DNA of 5,299 nucleotides from positions 1-5,299 of the forward strand of contig JAKBAL010000190.1 in assembly GCA_021809225.1 (NCBI GenBank). The letters run 5' to 3'. This document shows positions 1 through 5,299 of the stretch, one piece after another. Made by a program: the position numbers and the translations under genes. How positions within the stretch are numbered: position 1 is the stretch's first letter; each line of letters opens with the position of its first letter. This DNA is from Pseudomonadota bacterium (GTDB taxonomy: Bacteria > Pseudomonadota > Alphaproteobacteria > UBA9655). The notes under the pieces are model-generated. The model was not told the DNA's origin, searched no databases, and was given only the letters and a program-made list of their open reading frames with translations.

Positions 1-839
1 ACACCTTCTGTTAACGTTTTTTTATTCGTCAAAAGGTCATTGAGAGGAGTCCCTCGTCCCAAAGAAAACCCAAAAGATTTATTTCGAGATTGGGAACTTA
101 AGGACGTTAAAGTAATATCTCCAACTCCTGAAAGGCCTAAGAAAGTTTCAAGTTTGCCACCCATTGCCCGGCCTAGCCGTGTAATTTCAGCAAGACCACG
201 TGTTACAAGAGCCGCTCGCGCATTATCTCCAAGCTCTCGACCCTCAATAATCCCACAAGCCATAGCGATAATATTTTTACAAGCTCCCCCGACTTGTGTT
301 CCAATAATGTCCTTTGAAGCATAAAGACGAAAATATTGGCTACTCAACAACGTTGCAATTTTACGACTTGTGGCAATGTTTTCAGAGGCAAGAGCCACAG
401 CTGTTGGAAGTTTTTTTGCGACATCACTTGCAAAACTAGGACCTGAAAGTACCAAGAGAGGATTGTGAGGGAAATACTCACGAACTACCTCAGACATAAG
501 AAGGGATGTTTCCTTCTCAATTCCCTTTGATGCAATAATCAGAGCTGCATCAGGAGACAACACCTTTTGGAATGTTTCACAGGTGCTCCGCATATATTGG
601 GCGGGAGGAGCCAGAATGGCGATATCAGCCTTTGCAGCTTCTAAAGGATCAGTTGTTGCCTGCAAACTAGGGTCAAGAGCAATCCCTGGTAAACGATACA
701 CATTCTCATGACGATGGTTGATTGTCTCAACCTCATCAAGACTTAGTGACCATAAAGTTACTTTAGCCCCTGCTCGAAATGCCGTTAAAGCGAGCGCTGT
801 TCCCCAAGCCCCTGCACCAATGACTGAAACACGATTCAC
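1..839 (-). CDS. gpsA: NAD(P)-dependent glycerol-3-phosphate dehydrogenase, 3' end cut by left window edge
   Basis: This enzyme reduces dihydroxyacetone phosphate to sn-glycerol 3-phosphate in the cytoplasm, the entry point of phospholipid synthesis. The minus strand reads 279 full codons without a stop before the window edge. The protein opens with a Rossmann nucleotide-binding loop, GAGAWGTALA (residues 8-17). It continues with HENVYRLPGI (44-53), the conserved SKG (104-106, with its lysine), SGPSFASDVA (132-141), the family signature GGACKN with the presumed catalytic lysine at about 188, and GLSGVGDITLT (235-245) followed by SRN in the C-terminal helical domain. The family is usually about 330 residues long, so about 50 residues lie outside. 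The start is GTG at 839-837: it gives the expected N-terminus, sits 8 bases after a good ribosome binding site, and an in-frame TGA a short way upstream leaves no longer alternative. The nearest upstream gene on this strand is rpoD, over 700 bases away, so gpsA probably has its own promoter. I could not fix one with confidence. The identification itself is secure. Confidence 0.96.
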   Translation of the reverse strand, partial: MNRVSVIGAGAWGTALALTAFRAGAKVTLWSLSLDEVETINHRHENVYRLPGIALDPSLQATTDPLEAAKADIAILAPPAQYMRSTCETFQKVLSPDAALIIASKGIEKETSLLMSEVVREYFPHNPLLVLSGPSFASDVAKKLPTAVALASENIATSRKIATLLSSQYFRLYASKDIIGTQVGGACKNIIAMACGIIEGRELGDNARAALVTRGLAEITRLGRAMGGKLETFLGLSGVGDITLTSLSSQSRNKSFGFSLGRGTPLNDLLTNKKTLTEG

Positions 840-846
840 GCAGTTT

Positions 847-854
847 TCTCCTCT
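847..854 (-). promoter_or_regulatory. Ribosome binding site of gpsA (AGAGGAGA)
   Basis: The purine run AGAGGAGA on the minus strand contains the Shine-Dalgarno core AGGAG (848-852), which ends 8 bases before the GTG codon at 839. It decides the start, because no ATG is available in frame and an in-frame TGA closes the frame just upstream. Confidence 0.8.
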
Positions 855-1219
855 AAAATTATGATTATTATTTTTTTGTCACATAACATAAAAAAATACA
901 ATTTTTTAATGTTTCTTTGATGCTTTCGCTATCTTTTCAGTAAACTAAGAGGGCTATGTCAGTTTCCCTAGACATTGTTGAAAGATGGACAACCCCAAAT
1001 TTGGCTTTAACCGTTTCTTAATTCGATGTGTGTTAAAGGGAGAATTTTATTTAACCGTAATGTTCGTCACTTAAAATATTTTTTTGAAAACTATCAATTT
1101 CAATTAAATAATAATGGGAATATTATTTTGAAGAAGCCTACTGGATTAGATGTGTCGTTAAAAATAACTTTCGTAAGTATTTTATCATGAATTCCATAGA
1201 TGATTTATTTATCGTATTT

Positions 1220-1244
1220 AAAATTAGTATTATCTAATTTTTTT
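1220..1244 (+). terminator. Weak AT-rich stem-loop with T tract, possible plus-strand terminator
   Basis: The arms AAAATTAG (1220-1227) and CTAATTTT (1234-1241) are perfectly complementary around a 6-base loop, and the T run continues to 1244. On the plus strand this has the layout of an intrinsic terminator. The stem has only one G-C pair, so it would be weak, and in DNA of this composition such a dyad can arise by chance. No plus-strand gene that would need it is recognised. Confidence 0.2.
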
Positions 1245-1525
1245 ACCTGTTACTTTATACAGTTTATTTTCTTATTTAAATTTTAAAGGAAACTATACCT
1301 TTGCTTTATCTATAGGGCTTTCTCCAGCCTTACTTTCATGATTTTATAGGGTACTTTTACGTTTTGCACCCGGTCACTCATCAACGTTTTATCTGCTCTT
1401 AACGCACAAGAATCCAACACAATGACATGAATCAAACAACTATTTTATAGAATTCCACCTACGCCAGAATAACATCCAGCAGTATGAAACAAGGGGCCTT
1501 TAAGTTCTATACGTACATAGCCCCC

Positions 1526-1553
1526 CCTCAAAGAGGTTGGAAAAAAATTCCAA
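1526..1553 (-). terminator. Two adjacent small hairpins just after the rpoD stop, doubtful terminator
   Basis: Read on the minus strand, the stop of rpoD (1563-1561) is followed by TTGGAA-loop-TTCCAA (1553-1537, 6 base pairs, 5-base T loop). Directly after it comes CCTC-TTT-GAGG (1536-1526, 4 base pairs), then a run of Gs. The position fits transcript 3'-end processing or termination, but no U tract follows either stem, so this is not a standard intrinsic terminator. It may act only as a stabilising 3' structure, or do nothing. Confidence 0.25.
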
Positions 1554-1560
1554 ATTTCAA

Positions 1561-3513
1561 CTATGTATCTAAGAAACTTCTCAGCTTCCGAGATCGGCTA
1601 GGGTGTTTAAGTTTTCGTAAAGCTTTAGCTTCAATTTGACGAATACGTTCACGCGTCACAGCAAATTGTTGGCCAACCTCTTCCAAAGTATGGTCTGTAT
1701 TCATTCCAATACCAAAACGCATACGCAAAACACGCTCTTCTCGGGGCGTCAAACTGGCAAGAACGCGTGTTGTTGTCTCGCGCAAGTTTGAAAGGACAGC
1801 TGCATCCACGGGGACAACGGCATTCTTGTCTTCAATAAAATCACCTAAATGACCATCTTCTTCATCTCCAATAGGCGTTTCAAGACTAATTGGTTCTTTT
1901 GCAATTTTCATGACCTTACGAACCTTATCGAGAGGCATTTTCAATTTCTCTGCAAGTTCTTCAGGTGTCGGCTCTCGTCCGATTTCATGCAACATTTGAC
2001 GAGATGTACGCACCAATTTGTTAATGGTTTCAATCATATGCACCGGAATGCGGATTGTGCGCGCTTGATCGGCAATTGACCGCGTGATAGCCTGGCGAAT
2101 CCACCAAGTCGCATACGTTGAAAACTTGTAGCCGCGTCGATATTCAAATTTGTCTACCGCCTTCATCAAGCCAATGTTTCCTTCTTGAATTAAATCTAAG
2201 AACTGAAGACCACGGTTCGTATATTTTTTGGCAATCGAAATGACAAGGCGCAGGTTCGCTTCAATCATTTCCTTTTTAGCTCGTGTAGAGTCCCTCTCTC
2301 CTTTTTGAACAGTTCCAACAATACGTCTAAATTCTGAAATGGGCAAACGGGCTTCAGCCGCCACTTCAGCGATGATTTCACGAATATTTTGAGCTTCTCC
2401 TTGGTGTCTTTCTAGAAATTTTTGCCATCCTTTTCCAGGAAGTGACTTAAGTGTGCTGAACCATTCAGGATCAAGTTCATTGCTATAGTACTGTTCCAGA
2501 AACATTTCACGCTTAACGCCATCAGACTCGGCAAGCCTTAAAAGGCGCCCTTCCAAGCCGACAAGCTTACGATTAAGAGCGTAAAGTTGTTCTACTAACT
2601 GTTCAACACGGAAAGCATTGAGATGAATTCCTTCCATGAGTTCAATAAGTTTATGACGATATTCCTCATATTTCTTCTCAATAGCAGGCGAAACACTCTT
2701 CCCATCTTGAAGTTGTTTCAGACGCTGTTCTTGAGACTTATGGAGTTGAGTATACGTTTTTGCAATTTTATCAAAAGTTTCAAGAACTTGTGGACGCAAA
2801 GAACATTCCATAGCAGAGACAGAAAGTCCCCCTCCGTCCTCATCACTAAAACCTCCTTCATCGCTCAAAGGATCTTCAATCAAAGGAGCATCAACGACCA
2901 GAAGGGTATCACCTTCGAAGTCTTCTGAAGCAGCTTCTTCGTCAGAAGGCCCCTGCGTATAGGTAGACTCAATATCAATGATGTCACGCAAAAGCATTTG
3001 ATCTTGGTTGAGGGCATCTCGCCAAGTTATGATGGCTCGAATGGTGAGAGGGCTTTCACAAATCGCCCCTATCATCATTTCCCGACCTGATTCAATACGC
3101 TTAGCAATTTGAATTTCGCCTTCGCGTGAAAGAAGCTCCACACTTCCCATTTCTCTTAAATACAGGCGTACAGGATCGTCAGTACGGCCAACATCGCTTA
3201 CTTCACTAACTTTTTCCTGCTCTTCCGGAGCTTCTTCATCAAATTGAATATGCTTAGGTTTTTCTTCTTGTTCAGTCTCTTCGTCCTCAATAATGTTAAT
3301 GCCCATATCCGATATCATGGACATAATATCCTCTATTTGCTCTGAATTGAGTTTATCTTCGGGCAAAATTTCATTGAGTTCTTCATAGGTAATATATCCA
3401 CGCTGCTTTCCTTGAGCGATCAGGTGCTTTATTGCTTTTTCGCTTAGCGTTTCTTTTACATCTTTCTCATCAAAATGAGTTGGTTCTGCAGTTAAGTTTG
3501 CCATAGTAGACAT
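1561..3513 (-). CDS. rpoD: RNA polymerase primary sigma factor (sigma-70, RpoD)
   Basis: This is the housekeeping sigma subunit: it binds core RNA polymerase, recognises -35 and -10 promoter elements and melts the start site. All domains of a group 1 sigma are present in 650 residues. Region 1.1 is at about 20-75, followed by an acidic linker (76-105). Region 1.2 is at 107-140 ([19 protein letters not shown]), and the long non-conserved insert at about 141-390 has a very acidic patch near 190-230. Region 2 (416-485) includes the core-binding stretch ([19 protein letters not shown]) and the -10-reading [14 protein letters not shown]. Region 3 is at about 490-560. Region 4 (585-648) has the -35-reading helix-turn-helix [23 protein letters not shown]. 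The E. coli protein has 613 residues, and the difference lies mainly in the insert. The start at 3513 is preferred over the ATG three codons later because AAAGGA lies 8 bases before it. The 58-base gap to dnaG suggests co-transcription, and an additional local promoter is possible. Identification is essentially certain. Confidence 0.99.
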   Translation of the reverse strand: MSTMANLTAEPTHFDEKDVKETLSEKAIKHLIAQGKQRGYITYEELNEILPEDKLNSEQIEDIMSMISDMGINIIEDEETEQEEKPKHIQFDEEAPEEQEKVSEVSDVGRTDDPVRLYLREMGSVELLSREGEIQIAKRIESGREMMIGAICESPLTIRAIITWRDALNQDQMLLRDIIDIESTYTQGPSDEEAASEDFEGDTLLVVDAPLIEDPLSDEGGFSDEDGGGLSVSAMECSLRPQVLETFDKIAKTYTQLHKSQEQRLKQLQDGKSVSPAIEKKYEEYRHKLIELMEGIHLNAFRVEQLVEQLYALNRKLVGLEGRLLRLAESDGVKREMFLEQYYSNELDPEWFSTLKSLPGKGWQKFLERHQGEAQNIREIIAEVAAEARLPISEFRRIVGTVQKGERDSTRAKKEMIEANLRLVISIAKKYTNRGLQFLDLIQEGNIGLMKAVDKFEYRRGYKFSTYATWWIRQAITRSIADQARTIRIPVHMIETINKLVRTSRQMLHEIGREPTPEELAEKLKMPLDKVRKVMKIAKEPISLETPIGDEEDGHLGDFIEDKNAVVPVDAAVLSNLRETTTRVLASLTPREERVLRMRFGIGMNTDHTLEEVGQQFAVTRERIRQIEAKALRKLKHPSRSRKLRSFLDT

Positions 3514-3521
3514 CAGATTTA

Positions 3522-3527
3522 TCCTTT
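3522..3527 (-). promoter_or_regulatory. Ribosome binding site of rpoD (AAAGGA)
   Basis: AAAGGA on the minus strand lies 8 bases before the ATG at 3513-3511 and supports that codon over the second in-frame ATG at 3504-3502. Confidence 0.7.
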
Positions 3528-3571
3528 AAATTGATCAAATACTAAACCATATTTTCGGTTGAACATACAGC

Positions 3572-5299
3572 CTAATCCTGATTCATTAAGCTTTTTTTCA
3601 ACATTTTTAATCGATTCCAAGCGTCAAGAGACATTTTATCAGCTAAATGGTCTTGGGCTACTTTAAGGTCATTTTTGCTTAAACTCCCTTGAATACGATT
3701 AAAAAGCTCTTTCCATCCGTTACGTGCAACTTCTAATGAGGCCGAAGGGCTTGCAAAAGCTCCATGAATAAGGATTTGAGGGGCTAAAACAGCTGCCACT
3801 TCGTTCTCAAATCCATTGTGCAGAAGATACTCCTTTAAGTTTATCTTTGCCGAGAGATGCTCTGCATAAAAAAGCAAAATCGCCTCTCTCATTTCATGAA
3901 GACGTTGCTCTTGAAAGCCCACGCAAGAAAAGTCATCACTAATCTCATCTAATAAATTGGGATGGTTGATTAAAATTGCAATAAGAAGATGCTCATAAAT
4001 TAACAAAAAATTTAAAGTTCTTTTCTTGATAGAGAAAAGAGGTTTTTTCCCTTCTTTTGTTCCAATGATGTTTTGATAAAAAAGATTTTTAAAAGCATAT
4101 TGATAGCTTTTTTTTACCTCTGCATTTTGAATGGCTTGGCTCCAAAGAGCATATTGTGCTTGAAGAGCCGTTTTTTTCTCAGGCGTTTTAAAAGTTTTAC
4201 CATATGTTAAAAACATCCACAAAGCATCAAGAAGAGAATAAGCTTGAGCAAGGAGTTTTTCGAAGTTTGCTCCTTTTTGCACTAAACTATCAGGATCTTC
4301 TCCTTGGGGAAGAATAGAAAATTGCAAGGAATGTCCTGGTTTTAAAAGTGGCAAGGTTCGTTCAGCAGCTCTTTCTGCCGCTTTAAGACCTGCAGCATCC
4401 CCATCAAAGCATAAGATGGGCTCTGGACTTAAGCGCCAAGCTAAAAGAATCTGATCTTCAGTTAGGGCTGTTCCTAAGGGGGCTACAGTTCCTTTGTAAC
4501 CGGCCTGATGAAGGGCAATGACGTCCATATATCCTTCCACAATAATGAGAGGATCAGTTGAAAGCTTTTCTTTAGCAAAGAAATATCCATATAAAAGCTT
4601 TCCCTTAGAAAAGAGAGGCGTTTCGGGTGAATTAAGGTATTTTGGCTCTCCTTTACCTAAAAAACGACCGCCAAAAGCAACGATCTGTCCCTTGTGATCA
4701 TGAATCGGAAACAGAATGCGTTTGCGAAAGCGATCATAAGACGCCTTTGACCCCTCCCCTTTTGTTAAAAGACCAGCTTTTAGAAGAATCTCTTCTGAAA
4801 ATCCATTGCCCATTAAATGGGTTTTTAAAGCCTGATAGTCATCAGGGGCATACCCAAGGATAAACCTCTTAATGGTTTCTTTTGTAAGACCGCGCTGCTC
4901 TATGTAGTGTAGGGCTTCCCTGTTTTTTGCAAGAAATAAGTTCTTATGAAACCACTCACTCGCTGCTTGAAGGGCCTGCTTAAGAGGCGTTAAGTTTTCT
5001 TGAGGTTCAGTTGTTGGTTGGAAGGACTCTTGAGGAAGGGCAAGACCGGCACGTGTTGCCAATTCTTTTACGGCTTCCATAAAACTATAATGTTGAATTT
5101 CAACAAGAAAACGAATAGCAACCCCATGAGCTCCACACCCAAAACAATTAGAAAACTCTTTTTCTTCACTGACGGTAAAGGAGGGTGTTTTTTCATGATG
5201 AAAGGGACAAATTCCAAGAAACTCACGTCCCTTGCGCGTAAGCTTGACCTTCTCGCCAACGATTGCGGCAAGAGAGGTACGCGAACGGAGGATATCTAA
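3572..5299 (-). CDS. dnaG: DNA primase DnaG, 5' end cut by right window edge
   Basis: DnaG is the replicative primase: it is recruited to the fork by the DnaB helicase and makes the short RNA primers extended by DNA polymerase III. The frame is open for 575 codons from the right edge to TAG at 3574-3572. The first ATG in view (5080) is internal, because 73 clearly homologous residues precede it. Residues are numbered from the edge. The zinc ribbon is complete: CPFH (C31, H34) and CFGC (C52, C55), with the same 21-residue spacing as in E. coli. Next come the RNA-polymerase-like basic domain (YDRFRKRILFPI at about 188-199, PKYLNSPET with a conserved lysine at 220) and the TOPRIM fold with its metal-binding acids: E255 in VEGYMDV, D299 and D301 in FDGDAAG, D335 and D337 in GEDPDS. 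The last 130 or so residues correspond to the variable helicase-binding domain. Comparison with E. coli suggests about ten N-terminal residues are missing. rpoD follows after 58 bases, the usual order of the macromolecular-synthesis cluster. Confidence 0.97.
   Translation of the reverse strand, partial: LDILRSRTSLAAIVGEKVKLTRKGREFLGICPFHHEKTPSFTVSEEKEFSNCFGCGAHGVAIRFLVEIQHYSFMEAVKELATRAGLALPQESFQPTTEPQENLTPLKQALQAASEWFHKNLFLAKNREALHYIEQRGLTKETIKRFILGYAPDDYQALKTHLMGNGFSEEILLKAGLLTKGEGSKASYDRFRKRILFPIHDHKGQIVAFGGRFLGKGEPKYLNSPETPLFSKGKLLYGYFFAKEKLSTDPLIIVEGYMDVIALHQAGYKGTVAPLGTALTEDQILLAWRLSPEPILCFDGDAAGLKAAERAAERTLPLLKPGHSLQFSILPQGEDPDSLVQKGANFEKLLAQAYSLLDALWMFLTYGKTFKTPEKKTALQAQYALWSQAIQNAEVKKSYQYAFKNLFYQNIIGTKEGKKPLFSIKKRTLNFLLIYEHLLIAILINHPNLLDEISDDFSCVGFQEQRLHEMREAILLFYAEHLSAKINLKEYLLHNGFENEVAAVLAPQILIHGAFASPSASLEVARNGWKELFNRIQGSLSKNDLKVAQDHLADKMSLDAWNRLKMLKKSLMNQD

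Larger units (their letters stand above)
840..1560. other. Long gene-free region between rpoD and gpsA; possible gene remnant or untranslated RNA
   Basis: No recognisable protein or RNA gene is seen on either strand in these 721 bases. Hand counts give two parts: 1081-1320 at about 22% G+C, typical of neutral AT-rich spacer, and 1321-1500 at about 39%, similar to the flanking genes. All ORFs noted are very short. On the plus strand these are 956-1021 (21 codons, MSVSLDIVERW...) and 985-1074 (29 codons, MDNPKFGFNRF...). On the minus strand they are 1381-1310 (23 codons, MSDRVQNVKVPY...) and 1197-1138 (19 codons). A plus-strand frame at 1350-1430 (...TRSLINVLSALNAQESNTMT, then TGA) is open without a start codon. 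Short repeats include TTTAACCGT at 1006-1014 and 1050-1058, and TATAGGG twice near 1311 and 1346. There is no TPsiC-like arm, so a tRNA is not supported. The higher-G+C part may be a decayed gene, the 3' untranslated region of rpoD, or a small RNA. The sequence alone does not decide. Confidence 0.6.

Noticed and set aside
40..324. 94-codon plus-strand ORF
   Set aside because: It lies wholly inside gpsA on the opposite strand, which has clear family motifs. The predicted peptide has no recognisable domain.
840..960. gpsA promoter using a GTGACA-like -35 box
   Set aside because: No -10 element lies at 16 to 18 bases. The AT-rich background gives many weak matches, so no site could be supported.
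1106..1128. 8-base-pair AT-only dyad (AAATAATA / TATTATTT) as a terminator or operator
   Set aside because: It has no G-C pair and lies in a stretch of about 20% G+C, where such dyads are expected by chance.
1310..1380. TATAGGG repeats and a GGGTAC ... CACCC stretch as insertion sequence ends
   Set aside because: The repeats are short and direct, no extended inverted termini pair up, and no transposase is present between them.
1310..1381. 23-codon minus-strand ORF (MSDRVQNVKVPY...) as a small gene
   Set aside because: There is no well-placed ribosome binding site, it is very short and I recognise no family. It is described only as part of the spacer.
1849..2079. 76-codon plus-strand ORF
   Set aside because: It is antisense to the highly conserved regions 2 to 3 of rpoD, and its sequence is dictated by that gene.
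2623..2928. 101-codon plus-strand ORF
   Set aside because: It is antisense to the rpoD insert region, with a low-complexity composition and no motif.
3514..3571. rpoD promoter (TTCAAC, 16 bases, TATTTG) in the dnaG-rpoD gap
   Set aside because: Both boxes match the consensus poorly, and co-transcription with dnaG explains the layout equally well.
4642..4863. 73-codon plus-strand ORF
   Set aside because: It is antisense to the conserved core of dnaG, with no motif of its own.
5068..5271. 67-codon minus-strand ORF with a hydrophobic stretch resembling a membrane segment
   Set aside because: It is an alternative frame of the dnaG zinc domain. The dnaG frame matches the family residue by residue, so this is a shadow.
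5000..5299. 99-codon plus-strand ORF reaching the right edge
   Set aside because: It is antisense to the zinc ribbon and linker of dnaG, with no independent support.

Overview
This window comes from an AT-rich alphaproteobacterial chromosome. The RpoD C-terminus (regions 2 to 4, ending in the [13 protein letters not shown] motif) is of typical alphaproteobacterial type, and dnaG lies directly upstream of rpoD as in many members of that class. The low G+C, and a DnaG that keeps a full Cys/His zinc ribbon (from memory absent in many free-living alphaproteobacteria but present in Rickettsia), lean towards a host-associated lineage such as Rickettsiales or Holosporales. That placement is inference.

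All three recognisable genes are on the minus strand. Reading in the direction of transcription, from the right edge: dnaG (primase, 5299 to 3572) lacks only its first ten or so codons, which lie beyond the right edge. After a 58-base gap comes rpoD (primary sigma factor, 3513 to 1561), complete at 650 residues with its own ribosome binding site. About 720 bases without a recognisable gene follow. Last is gpsA (glycerol-3-phosphate dehydrogenase, starting with GTG at 839), which runs off the left edge about 50 residues short of its usual end.

Together dnaG and rpoD form a short piece of the classical macromolecular-synthesis cluster: DnaG makes RNA primers for replication and RpoD directs core RNA polymerase to housekeeping promoters. 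gpsA makes sn-glycerol 3-phosphate for phospholipids and is probably a separate transcription unit.

The stretch 840 to 1560 is the only part not explained by conserved genes. By hand count it has two textures: about 22% G+C at 1081-1320 and about 39% at 1321-1500, close to coding composition. It holds only micro-ORFs of 19 to 29 codons, small hairpins and short direct repeats. I see no tRNA, rRNA, CRISPR array, intact insertion sequence or convincing new system. It could be a long 3' untranslated region, a decayed gene or an unrecognised small RNA.
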